From: Centrapalus pauciflorus
Taxonomy: Eukaryota > Streptophyta > Magnoliopsida > Asterales > Asteraceae
DNA length: 64,000 nt
Assembly (NCBI GenBank): GCA_020465985.1
Contig: JAANYP010002841.1
Coordinates: 42,553-106,552, forward strand
Direction of reading: 5' to 3'
Shown here: one piece after another, positions 22,739 through 34,053 of the stretch
Layout of the letters: each line of letters opens with the position of its first letter
Numbering within the stretch: position 1 is the first letter of the stretch
Notes under the pieces: model-generated
What the model saw: only the letters and a program-made list of their open reading frames with translations
The model's database searches: none
What the model was told of the DNA's origin: nothing
Program-made: the position numbers and the translations under genes

Positions 22739-24021
22739 TACTATATAAAATAAGAAAACCACTTGGAGCATCTGGACCATTGGATGGAAAGAAATCAATG
22801 GTCCAGATTAATGACAACTCATAAATATTTATGAAATGTCTCTTATACCCTTAATTAAAATCAATAATTATACCTATGCCATTTTTTATTCATTTTCCAA
22901 ATTTACTACCTTAACTTAATTACATTAGGTTTTGATTTTATGTATTTCATTAATGAATTAATATTAAATTAATATTTACCTAAAATAAATATGTGTCATT
23001 ATTATCCTTAATGACCATAGTTAAATTCAAATGTAAAAATTTGGATTTAAATGTAGAAGTGTAGTAAATAAAGTTCAAAATTTTTGATATTTATTTTGCT
23101 AACAAGTTAAAATTTAATTGATAAAACTTCAATTGTGAATTTGATAAATTTTGATTGTTGATTTTCTGTTATTCCATTTTTATATTTTATCATTTTCAAA
23201 ATATATACACATTCACATAATTGAAGTTTTTGTTTCTTACATTGATATTTCATATTTTAAGTTAATAAAAATTAAAAGAAACATTTTTTTGCAAACACAT
23301 ATTATCTGTTTTTAATAATACAATATAATAATATTTTTTTTATTTAATATCAAACAACTAAGTATTTTTTATCTTTAATTTAACTAGCTTTCATTTTTTT
23401 ATTTTAATTATATATAAATTTTATAATAATTTATTAAAATATAAAAAAAAATATGTATTTTCTAAATCAACCCATGTAATACATGGGTTGATTAACTTAT
23501 ATATTATAATAAAACAAAACAATTCATGTCATATGTCACTTCTACAATACATAAAAATTTTATTTTTCCTCCTCTTTTTCCAAATATAACACCTTAACTT
23601 AATTGCATTAAATTTTGACTTTATTTTTTTCATTAATTAATTAGTAATAAATTACATTTTGTAACATTTAAAATTAACGTTTACCAAAAATAAATATCTA
23701 TCATTATTATCCATAATAATCATAATTAGATCCAAATGTAAAAATTTGAACTAGTTGTGGAAATTATTATTATTATGTATAATAAAGGAAAACATCAAAT
23801 GTCATATGTCACCTCTACGTTCACCAAAAAAATAATTACAACTTATAAAAAATAAAAGATAAATACAATTTAAGAATTTTAAAAAAGATAAATATACTCT
23901 ATTTTTTAATCTGTAAATAATAAAAAAACACAATTATTATTTTTTTATGTTTTTATTTTTACTCATATACATTTTATATAAATAAATTTAATTAAAAATA
24001 TTCACGTAATACGTGGGTTAA
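22739..24021 (+). mobile_element. Helitron-like cluster inside the copia B LTR
   Basis: The left junction reads TATCAATACTATATAAAATA, a Helitron-like 5' TC start. Two hairpins of Helitron-end type occur: AACCCATGTAATACATGGGTT (23469-23489) and CACGTAATACGTGGG (24003-24017). Related start-like stretches (ATAATAAA...AAAAC...TGTCATATGTCAC) occur at about 23505 and 23775, so two or three head-to-tail units are likely. No CTRR end remains at the right junction, where element A has inserted. No protein is encoded. Confidence 0.5.
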
Positions 24022-24259
24022 TGTTAGGAACAAATATATAGAGATGAAAACAATTATAATTGTAAATATAGAAGTCTGGGGTCAATCATGTAATTAGATG
24101 ATAGTTAGATATTAGGTTAGTATAAATAGGAAAATTCCATAGGAATTTTCTAAGAGTTTGTCATTTCATCTTTGTATTTCATGTTGAGAGCAAATTCAAT
24201 CATTCAATAAAAGAGATTTGTATGTTAATATTGTGATTCACCTAGATCTATTATTATCA
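24022..24259 (+). repeat. 5' LTR of copia A
   Basis: TGTTAGGAACAAATATATAG to TTATTATCA. It contains a TATA-like AGTATAAATAGG near 24119, and AATAAAAGAG near 24207 could be a polyadenylation signal. Confidence 0.9.
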
Positions 24260-24261
24260 AT

Positions 24262-24273
24262 TGGCATCAGAGC
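24262..24273 (+). promoter_or_regulatory. Primer-binding site of copia A
   Basis: TGGCATCAGAGC, one base different from the usual initiator-Met site, lies two bases after the 5' LTR. Confidence 0.85.
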
Positions 24274-25180
24274 TTAGGGGGTGAATCAAAAAAAAAAAAG
24301 TCAAAAATCTTGCAAGAAATCAACAAAAGTTCAACCGAAAAAGTCAAAATTTGAGTTGTGTTCTTCTGGAATTTTTAGAAATTAACTACGATGATGGAAT
24401 GAGCTGAATTTTGGATATGTTTTGAAGATAAACAAGATGAAGATCCAGTAAAAATTTCAAGTCCTAATTCGACGCGAGCAGGGAGTAATCGAATTTTTAA
24501 TTTCTGAAATTCGTTTTTTACGTTCTTGAGATCGATTTTTGGAATTTTTTTGGATTGGAGTTAAAGGCTACAATTTTGAACGAGTCTAAATGTTATTATA
24601 ACAAACAATTCCTGAAAATTTCAAATCCTAATTCCAAATACGTTGAGAGTAATTTGATTTTGAAGTTGCTGAAACCATTTTTCTAACCGAAACAGAGCTG
24701 AGCCTTTGAAAATTCATAGAAAATTCTCTGTTTATCCAATTGATCTGATTTTTGGGTATGTTGTGCGAATAATATGCATGTTTATTGTCCTAAAATTTCA
24801 GATTTTAATTCCAAGAATTTAGGGAGAAATAGATCAATTTCAAAAAGTCATCACTGTGTGTGTTCTTGGTGTTTTCACTGTGTGTTTAATTTGAATTTTG
24901 AGTTTTAGATGATGAATTCCAGATACATTTTGATGCATGATAACATATTGAGTTCGGTTTTTGATTTAGAGTTGATTAGTATACGATTTGTTTCACAACT
25001 CTAACATTTGATCGATCAATTTTACGTTTTTGTTGATTTTGTGTTCTTCGTCATTTCTTGTGATTTCAAGTGTAACCGTTTTTGTTTAATTCGTTTTTGT
25101 TATTAAAAGTTGTTTGAAACTTGTTTGTGTTAATTGTTTGCAGGTAATTTGGATCAAGGAGAAGTTTTTTTTAGTGTGCG
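24274..25180 (+). other. Long untranslated leader of copia A
   Basis: About 900 bases between PBS and the minisatellite contain no ORF of note. The sequence is rich in GAATTTTT and TTTTGAA words. A leader of this size is common in non-autonomous LTR elements and may contain packaging signals, but none can be named from sequence alone. Confidence 0.5.
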
Positions 25181-25189
25181 AGTTTTTTC

Positions 25190-25680
25190 AAGTGTTGTGC
25201 AAGTTTTATCCTTCTTCATCAGAGTTTGGTCATTCTTCATCAGAGTTTGATCCTTCTTTACCCGAGTTTTATCCTTCTTCACCCGAGTTTTGTGCTTCTT
25301 TACCCGAGTTTTATCCTTCTTTACCCGAGTTTTATGTTTCCTTATAAGAGTTTGGTCCTTCTTCATTAGAGTTTTATCCTTCTTCATTAGAGTTTCATCC
25401 TTCTTTATAAGAGTTTGGTACTTCTTCATTAGAGTTTTATCCTTCTTTATAAGAGTTTGGTTCTTCTTCATTAGAGTTTTATCCTTCTTCATTAGAGTTT
25501 CATCCTTCTTTATAAGAGTTTGGTCCTTCTTCATTAGAGTTTTATCCTTCTTTATAAGAGTTTGGTCCTTCTTCATTATAGTTTTATCCTTCTTCATTAG
25601 AGTTTTCTCATTCTTCATAAGAGTTTGGTCCTTCTTCATTAGAGTTTTAGACTTCTTCATCAGAGTTTGGTCCTCATCAA
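25190..25680 (+). repeat. Leader minisatellite of copia A (21-bp unit)
   Basis: About 23 units of 21 bases built on GAGTTT(T/G)(A/G)TCCTTCTTCA, with variants TTTACCC, TTCATTA and TTTATAA before GAGTTT. The 21-base period keeps long reading frames open on both strands (25290-25685 plus and 25154-25696 minus). These give artificial repeats such as FFIRVLS and KKDKTLM. Confidence 0.92.
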
Positions 25681-25681
25681 A

Positions 25682-26792
25682 ATGACATATGAACATTTTT
25701 CAATGTCTGAGTTGATTGAAAAACTTACTGAATCTGAAAAGATTCGTAAGAACAATTACGACATTCTTATTCAAATTAATACTGATAAAGCTCTTGCTTT
25801 ACGTGATGTATCAATACTGAAAGAAGAAATTCAGAGCTTGAAAGTCAAACAAAATTTTGAGAGTACTGCTCTTAATTTGAAAATATCTGAATTAAATAAA
25901 GAACTTGATGAGTTGAAACGAGAGAATCTTCATACTACAACTCATATGAAATATCTTTTGTCTGAAAGATCTGAACTATATAAGAAAGTTAAAGATCTTG
26001 AAGAAACACTTTCGAAGATAAATCAGACTGATCAAAATTGTATTTTAAACAAATCTGAAAATTTTTTTGCTCTTGAAAAAGAGTTGTCTTTAACTAAAGA
26101 TTCACTTGAGAAGGAAAGACATGAGTTATTACTGAAAGAACAAGATTTTAAAGCTAAATCTAAATTGTTTGAAGATGAAAGAAAGATGTTTTTTAATCAA
26201 AGAACAATCTTTTAAGACTGATTACCAATCATTTGATAATGACAGAAATTCTTATTTGGTCATTATCAAAGGATTAGAAGATCAGATATTTCATCTCACC
26301 GAACAATTGAATGATTCTTTTTCTTCAAAAGAATTAGAGGTTAAAGATCCTTCAGTTTGTTCAAAATTTATAGATGATCACTCTGATTTATCCACAGAAA
26401 GTGAAAAGAATCCAACTGAATTCTCTAAGTTTGATTCATCTTCAGATCTCAAACTTAAGTATCTGTTAAAGATACACAAAGGCAAAGATAAATTTATTGA
26501 ACAACTTCCGGTTAAGATTCACACTGGTGAATCTTCGAAGTCAAATTTTCCTAAAGTTTCTGAAAATACTGGTCATTCTTATCAGAAAACATTTTCACAG
26601 AATAACACCAAGTATTATCAGAAACAGGCAAGAACCGGACAGATTTTCAAAAAGAATAGTTTGCAAAATTCTGATCATTCAAGTTCAAGTTTCTTTAGAA
26701 ATTTAGATATTCCATTTTCTAATACTCAAAGAAATTTGTTCTCAGCTTTTGAGAAAGAAGCTGAAAGATATAATCTGCAATGGGTACCTTAA
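25682..26792 (+). pseudogene. Coiled-coil gag-like ORF of copia A
   Basis: Starting MTYEHFSMSELIEKL, the first 170 or so residues are almost continuous coiled coil (ELNKELDELKRENL, LTKDSLEKERHELL). A one-base change in a T run near 26190 shifts the frame. The second frame carries GLEDQIFHLTEQLND and a Ser-rich tail to the TAA at 26790. WVPKSANKSGSKSVWIPK-like repeats after the stop (about 26823-26960) correspond to the gag-protease junction seen in intact copia. No CCHC knuckle, protease, integrase or RT is present. The likely role, if any, is particle assembly together with a helper element. Confidence 0.65.
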
Positions 26793-27980
26793 ACCAAGTT
26801 TAAGTGGGTCCCAAAACCCGTTTTGAGATGGGTACCCAAAAGTGCTAACAAGTCTGGATCCAAATCAGTTTGGATACCAAAGACATCTTTATTTTGCAGG
26901 TTTAAAAGTGCTAACAAGTCTGGATCCAAATCAGTTTGGATACCAAAGACATACCAAAGAGATATTGCTCATGTCTATCGATATATCATTTGGATATTAT
27001 TGATATTGAAACAAGGATAACATTTGCTCCGGTCTCCTACTTCATTTGATGCACATTGTGTCTAGAGCTAATTATATACACTTTTAGGACACATCGAGTC
27101 TAACAGTCTGCGTGACTATAAACTTCTAGTCCAAAGTGACTAAGCCGGAACAAATACGAGTGATTCTTTCATGATAAAGGATTTCACGATGACTATTTGG
27201 AAATCCTACCAGTGTTAACATCACGCCAGCGCTGAATGTAGGTCACATAGATTATGTCTATTGTGCAAACAGGAATCCTATGTGGACCTGGACTCGTTAA
27301 CTTATAAATGGATGTGTTACATTTTTCTCAAGTCAAGTTGAAAAGCTTTGACTTTGTTTGTTTCTGTAAGGAGAGAGTATCCATTTGAGGGGGAGTGATA
27401 AATTTGTTCAGAATAGGGGGAGAGGACATATTTGAAAGAGAGGATTTCATTTTGAGGGGCAGAGAGAAAATTTGTAATATTTCTGAGTTGTAATTGTTGT
27501 TGTATTTTTGTATGTATTCATGTCTGCAATTGTAATTCACTGCATCTGTGTCTCTAAAGATTTTGCATGATGTTCATAATTCTTGTGATCATCATGCGGG
27601 GGAGAAACGTTGTATTTCAGAGAAGTGCTGAATATTTTGAAGACAATTGTGACAACTGCCGAAGAGTTCAAGATGAAAGATGATATGTTGTCTCTGATTG
27701 ATCAAGGGAAAGAATCAAATTTTATTCATGATTCAAGGGGGAGAGTTTGTTCATAAGAAAAGAAAAGATCAGAGAAGATCAGAGAAGAAGAGATATGAAG
27801 ATCAGAGAGAGTCAATGAAGAAGAAAGAAGAAAGTTTATTTGAAGATTCAAAGATAGAAGATAAGAAAAGAGAAAAGTTTTGAAGATCAAGTTTTTAAAA
27901 TCTTGAAGATATTTACTTTGTTTAGAATTCTTGTGTAAAGGTCCTGCTTTGAACTTTGATCGAAAAATTGCTTTCATCTC
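26793..27980 (+). other. 3' non-coding region of copia A
   Basis: Two direct copies of about 60 bases (AGTGCTAACAAGTCTGGATC, at 26851 and 26907) are followed by AG-rich sequence with several internal GGGGGAG words. The reading frames here (for example 27698-27883) are purine-rich and of low complexity. The region is homologous to the 3' region of element B on the opposite strand. Confidence 0.6.
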
Positions 27981-28232
27981 TAAGGGGGAGATTGTTAGGA
28001 ACAAATATATAGAGATGAAAACAATTATAATTGTAAGTACAGAATTTTAGGATCAATCATGTAATTAGATGATAGTTAGATATTAGGTTAGTATAAATAG
28101 GAAAATTCCATAGGAATTTTCTAAGAGTTTTGCCATTTTCATCTTTGTGTTTCATGTTGAGAGCAAATTCAATCATTCAATAAAAGAGATTTGAGTGTTA
28201 ATGTTGTGATTCACCTAGATCTATTATTATCA
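27981..28232 (+). repeat. PPT and 3' LTR of copia A
   Basis: TAAGGGGGAGAT (27981-27992) directly precedes the LTR start TGTTAGGAAC at 27993. The LTR ends at 28232 before the GTTAA duplication. Confidence 0.9.
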
Positions 28233-28233
28233 G

Positions 28234-28310
28234 TTAATATTTACAATAAAACCCCCTGAACATTATACAATATAAATTGTTTACAACTCTATTATAAATT
28301 GTACCCAACA
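28234..28310 (-). repeat. Middle LTR of copia B, left part (start on the minus strand)
   Basis: This is the continuation of 22510-22738 after the nested insertions. On the minus strand it starts TGTTGGGTACAATTT at 28310, with a PPT (AAGGGGGAGAT) next to it at 28311-28322. Confidence 0.8.
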
Positions 28311-28697
28311 ATCTCCCCCTTAGAGATGAAAACAATTTTCAATTAAAGTTCTCTGTTCAGGTTGATTCTTTTCTTGAATCTACTTCTTTTCTTCGATCTC
28401 TGAATCTTTTGATAAAAGCTTCTTCTTTATTGTCTCTCTTTGATCTTCACATCTCTTCTTTTCTTATCTTCTCTTTTCTTGATAGCACACTCCCCCTTGG
28501 ATCGTGAGTAGCTTTCGATTCTCTCCCTTTATCAATTGTCTTCAATCTATTCAACCGTTGTCTCTGAACTATAGCTTTACTCCCCCTCATGATGATCATA
28601 AGAAATATGAACATCATGCAAAATCTTCAGAGACATTAATGCAATGAATTTACAGTAGATGAAATACAACAACAATTACAATTCAGAATTATTACAC
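28311..28697 (-). repeat. 3' internal fragment of a second copia B unit
   Basis: The sequence next to the middle LTR is not host DNA but another copy of the element's 3' internal region. It closely matches 18138-18330, including CTTGATAGCACACTCCCCCT, and then the inverse of element A near 27470-27610. It stops near 28697. The middle LTR is therefore shared by two internal regions. Confidence 0.7.
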
Positions 28698-30022
28698 ATT
28701 GGTGATGATTAATTAATTTGGGACCCCGACGATATAAAGTTGTATTTATGATGTCGAGATCGGGAATTGGGTATCGGACCGAGTTAACCGAAAACGTATA
28801 TAATTGTGAGCTACTTGCCTTGTTGCTTCATAATTTTAACTTCAACTCCAGCAATTGAGTGTGTTTGTGTGTGTGATTCTTCTTCAGCAGCCACAAGCAG
28901 AGATTGGGATTTCAATTTGTGATTAAAGCTTCCAAGTCCATCATCATGTTCTTCCTTGAGTTTGGGTAAGATTGAGCTCCAAATCTTGAATCTTGAGTTG
29001 TTAATCGTTAGAGATGATGAAAGTAAGTTTATATATGTGTATTATTGAGTTTTTGGTCAAATTCGAGAGCTAAAAACGGACCAAAATCGAGTTTTGAGGT
29101 GTGAAATCGAAGCTGTAAAAAACAGAGTATATATTGATGACAGTCAGTTTACGCGGCCGCGTAGATTAGCTACGCGGCAGCGTAGATATTCGTTTACAAG
29201 CCCGTGTAAAAAGCTACAGGGTGGTGTAAAGCTTGAGCTACACGCCCGCGTGGGTTTTATTTACGCGGTTGCGTGGATTGCAGTCACACCATCTTGTAGA
29301 AATTTTACACCACCGCGTAAGGAGACTGCTACACCACGACGTAAGAAATGTTATACGGACGCGTGAGAACCCAGAAAAATAAATATATTTTAAGTGTTTT
29401 ATTTAAGGATGAGTTAGTGATATTGGGTTATTCCCTTGTGTTTCTAGGGTCTCGATTTGATAGGGTCGGGATTCGGGCAGGCAACCGAGACTTGAGTAGG
29501 GAGACTTCAGGGCAGGTGAGATTGCATGTTTTTCTGAGATACGTGTACGATTATTTATTTATTCTTGCATGATCTTTTATTGAGTTTCTTTTATGAGATT
29601 ATTACGAGTTTTCTTACGAGCTTTTTATTGAGACACTATCATGCATGTATACTGTGTTTATTGTGAACTGAGTTTTACTATATGAGATTTGAGACACACG
29701 AGCTATCGAGATACTAAACCGTACGGCTGGGCAGGGGTCGGGTCGCTCCGGATTCCCTTTTGAGTCCCGACGACTGCTTTGCGCGGTCTAGGGATTTGGG
29801 TACGTAGATTCGTCCACACGAGTTGAGTACCTATCTGAGCTACTTTGTGGGATCTCATAAACCTGTTCAGTATAGAACGCTGAACCTTTTTATTATCGAG
29901 TTTATTTCTTTTATCGAGCTTTTATAATAATCGTACATTATCACTTGCATTCTCACCAGCGTTAGCTAACCTCGTGTGTGTTGTGTGTGTGTGTCTCAGT
30001 TGATCGGACTTCTAGTAGGCAA
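28698..30022 (+). repeat. Fragment of a gypsy-type LTR
   Basis: GGGTATCGGACCGAGTTAAC followed by AAAACGTATATAATTGTGAG resembles the promoter region of the gypsy LTR at 6210-6235. GGGTCGGGTCGCTCCGGATT and TCTCACCAGCGTTAGCTAAC resemble its later parts. It is probably the rest of the LTR that starts at 15380. The open frames at 29094-29572 fall in CG-rich words (TACGCGGC, ACGCGGTTGCG) and encode nothing recognisable. Confidence 0.6.
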
Positions 30023-31857
30023 CACATGATTGAGACATAGTAAATCAGAATTGGATGATGTCCAGGCCACGCTCACGCTTTTAGTAGAAGCTATCCACTC
30101 ATATTGGGCTAGCTACCAGCAAACATCGTGAGGGGAGCATTGGAGTAATCAATAACAAGTTCAATAGAACTGGTGACATAGCTAGGTCTAGGACAATAGA
30201 CCGACTAGGCTAATCAAGCTAAGCTGAATCAATACATCAAAGATGCGAGCAATGATGAAATCATTATAAACAAGATCATGATAGCAATCTCAACTTATAA
30301 CAATTAACTGAACTAAACTGTAAGTACAATGTGTGCAGAATTATAAGTCAAATAGCCATCATGATCCACAAGGCATCACCGAACCATGGTGAGCACAGGT
30401 CACAATCCAGCTAAGCATAAATGAATGCCAAGATAAACTATCATCAACAATATGTCTCAACCGGAATCTAGCATGTAAAACTGAGTATCTATAACTCACT
30501 GAGACTGGTTTATGCTGAACTGTTGTCTTATCAAGCAGATTTCTCCACCACCTGAGTTATCTCAGGATTCAATCTTTAATTTTTGTCTTTCTGGACTTTA
30601 GCTTGGCTTTACAATCTTTGACCCACTTTCAATAACTTTAAACTTTAATACTTTGTTCAGAATTTATTTACATTTGTCCATAATTTATCATAGCAAGAAC
30701 GTTTAACTTTTAGTTTTAAACTTTATTTGATCTGATTCTGATAACAGATAAACTTTATACTTTAATTACATGTGTGTGTATGGGCATTACATTATATATA
30801 TTAAGGTGTCATAAAAAGATATTCAAAAAGTTAGTTTATTAACCAGAATTTCGGGTCCCTCAAAACAGATCCGAATTTCGCATCAACTGGGACCTACTTG
30901 ACGAGTCGAGGTCCGAAATTCGGATCTCGGCCGAATTCGCATGCATCCGAGAAACTCATTCGGTCTGAGATTGACCCATCCGAAATTTGGGTCAATCCGA
31001 ATTCAGATCCCATCCGAATTTGGATCTCATCCGAGTTCGGATCTGATACTTAGGACATTTTCCAGATTTTATTGATATTCTTGGCGACTCGCCAAGTCGA
31101 CATGCAGATGTGCAGGTCGACACTTACGGGTATTTACCAAAACTTTGTCAAACTCATTTTTATTAACATGCAATTAATCTCATGTTATCCCTTATCATTA
31201 TTGGGGTGTTTCTACACTATTTTCCTCATCTTAAACACATTAAATCGTCCAAATTTGTCCAAAATAGAGATTTTTTTTGTCAAGAACACAAAAGTTACAA
31301 AAAGTCAAAATTTTACTCTTTTTGGACGATTTAACCAACGATTTTAGTTTCTGTAATTTCTAAAGACTTCAATATATGATTTCTAAATGATATTACAAAC
31401 ATGCAACATAAATTTCTCAGATTAATAAATCCGATTTTAAGCATTTTACACTCTTAAAATACAAATTAAAGCTTGGAAATTAGCTTTATTACCTTAATTT
31501 CCACTAATTCTTGATATTCTTCAGTTAATTCACGAATTTCTCTTCCAAATTCTTTGATTTTCAGCAGATTGTAGAGAGAGATTGAGAGAGTTTGGAGGAT
31601 TTAGAAAGTGATGAAATGAGAAATGAAAGACTTTGAGTCTTTTATTTCCAAACTTTCGAACTTTGACATTTTTGGTCCTTCTACAACTGATTTTCTTTAA
31701 ATAAAGATTTCATTTTCATTTTTATCATCACTAACATAATTTAACTTAATTAAATATTTTCATTACTTAATAAAATTACAATACAAATAATGTAATTAAA
31801 TTACATTCTTAGTCAAATACTGAAATTACAAGTTTGGTTAAAGGCTATGTTGTTACA
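30023..31857 (-). repeat. Truncated gypsy LTR, same family as 15523-17930
   Basis: From ATGATTGAGACATAG onward it is collinear with about 16010-17930 and ends GTTGTTACA at 31857. The part matching 15523-16009 is missing. The internal ATCCGAATT-rich cluster (30850-31045) is present. On the minus strand it begins TGTAACAACATAGCC. Confidence 0.8.
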
Positions 31858-32486
31858 CAATCTTATAATAAATGTAAGTCTAAACCAAAAACCATATATT
31901 AATAATAGTTGTATTATTGTTTTCAATTTTTAATTTTTTATAATATAATATATAATTGTGATTTATATTTGATAACTTTAGAAACGGATTAACATTATGA
32001 TTGTTTTTTTAACAAAACATTAAGACAAATGTATATAATCAAAACTAATAATTAATTCAATTTGCTTTTTATAATAAAATGAATTATGATTAATATATTT
32101 CTTTTATTAACCTTTTTATTTGAACATCGATAATCATATCATTAAATAATAAATAAAACATGTAACAAATAAAATATGAGAAATCTTCATATTTAATTTC
32201 AATTTCTCTTTTATACAAAGTTGATTTAATTATATAAAGTAGAAGTTCGGTTACATGTAATAAGTTATAATATTATTGAATTAAATATATAATTGAAATG
32301 ATTTAATTAATTTTAGTTATATATAACCATAATTGAATCTATGTAATAAATAATAATAGCAATGACTTTTATTTCACTTTAATGAAATAATAATATATAG
32401 TAACGATCTATTTAGTTTGATTAAGTATCAAGATCATCATAAAGACTTGATGGAATAACATGGTTATCAAAAGCCACTTAACCAAT
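31858..32486 (+). repeat. Repeat block P, right part, holding the Helitron empty site
   Basis: This is collinear with copy Q (33650-34043 joined to 41257-41485). TAATAAGTTA/TAATATTATTGA at 32259-32276 is uninterrupted, whereas in Q the Helitron sits exactly between A and T. No coding region. Confidence 0.8.
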
Positions 32487-34043
32487 CACATTATATATGA
32501 GTATTAATGATTTAATTTTGATTTTTAAATAAATATAAAAGTTGAGTCTCATGTAATGAATATGAGTATTAATGATTTAATTTTGATTTTTAAATAAATA
32601 ATAGAAATGATTATTTAGTTAGTTTTTATTAAATGAAATTAAATATTTACAAGTTCTACATTACTACTCTTAAATTGCAAATGCCTGTTACTTATTATTT
32701 TTTAAATTGAATTAATTATCTGTTAATTGAAATCAAGTCCCTTCGTTTCCTATTATCACACGATTGCCCATCCATTTTCCTCTATTACTATTTTTTTGAA
32801 TGACAAAATATTTATAGCCACAAAACTAAACAAAGTTGTCAAAAAAAAAATATACATACAAACAAGAGACCATACGAGCTACACTATCACAACGTTCTTT
32901 GCGCTCCCTTTTTAAAGTAAGAATTCATATTTTTTGTTTAGCTATTTAATATTTTCAATTTTTGTGATTCTTTAAATTTTGTAACAGAAAATAATGTGTG
33001 ATCGTCATTTTGTGTGGAAAATTAACAATCTTCATCGTCGTGTTTGTATTTCAGTTTGGTGGTTTTCGACAAAACGTTGAGGAATACTAAATTGGTGATA
33101 GAGTCACATGTTCTTAGTGTTGAACACTTTTACAGAATGTGACCTAAAAATTAAACTTCATAGAAATCTGAAAGTGGTGAGGTGATTTATATTCACTTTT
33201 ATTATTTATAAGTAAACACATACGATTAAGTTACATTTTTATACCTAATTTATCAATTATTAGAAGTGATGTTTCTTTTAAATTGATTTTGGTTAACTAT
33301 CATGGAATTTAGATTTTGTTTATTAGAAGAAATACTGTAAATTTTAGTTTCTGTTGCATTAAATTTTATAGTTACCCGAGAAATTAAGGTTGATAAATTA
33401 TTCATGAAACTATGAAAAAACCTAAAATGTCATCCAAAATTGTCATAAACTATAAAATTATTTTTGTTTTAACTTATTTGATGAATTAAAATCAAATATA
33501 ATAGTAGAATAATGTTTTTTTCCTAAATATATATGTCATAGAACTTACAATAATTACCATAATATTATAATAAATGCAAGTCTAAACTGAAAATCATATT
33601 TTAGTAAAAATTGTATTGTTTGTTTTATATTTTATTTTAAATTTATCTTATAATAAACGTAAGTCTAAACTAAAAACCATAATTTAATAATAGTTGTATT
33701 ATTGTTTTCTATTTTTAATTTTTTATAATATAATATATAATTGTGATTTTTGTTTGATAACTTTAGAAACGGATTTACATTTATGATTGTTTTTTAACAA
33801 AACATTAAGACAAATGTATATATAATTAATTCAATTTGACTTTTATAATAAAATGAATTATCATTAAAAATATTTCTTTTATTAACCTTTCTATTTGAAC
33901 ATTGATAATCATATCATTAAATAATAAATAAAACATGTAACAAATAAAATATGAGAAATTTTTATATTTAATTTCAATTTCTCTTTTATACATAGTTGAT
34001 TTAATTATATAAAAGTAGAAGTTCAGTTACATGTAATAAGTTA
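32487..34043 (+). repeat. Repeat block Q, left part
   Basis: Second tandem copy of P: two tandem AAAAGTTGAGTCTCATGTAAT-type units, the short frames at 32727-32915 (MKSSPFVSYYHTIAHP) and the MCDRHFVWKINNL counterpart near 32994. It also has about 110 extra bases near 33540-33640 where P is broken by LTR elements. Confidence 0.75.
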
Positions 34044-34053
34044 CTAGTAGTGT

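Larger units (their letters stand above)
24022..28232 (+). mobile_element. Non-autonomous Ty1/copia-type element A with 5-bp TSD
   Basis: LTRs of 238 and 240 bp start TGTTAGGAACAAATATATAG and end TCTATTATTATCA. GTTAA flanks both sides (24017-24021 and 28233-28237). PBS and PPT are in place. The 3.7-kb interior encodes only a coiled-coil gag-like ORF, with no pol domains, so it must borrow enzymes. The two LTRs differ by a handful of substitutions, so insertion is fairly recent relative to its surroundings. Confidence 0.88.

Noticed and set aside
25154..25696. 180-codon minus-strand frame with KKDKTLM repeats
   Set aside because: It is the antisense of a 21-bp minisatellite in the leader of copia A and has no unique sequence.
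29094..29572. Arg-rich 90- and 74-codon frames
   Set aside because: They fall in TACGCGGC-type words of an LTR fragment; no start context or conserved motif.
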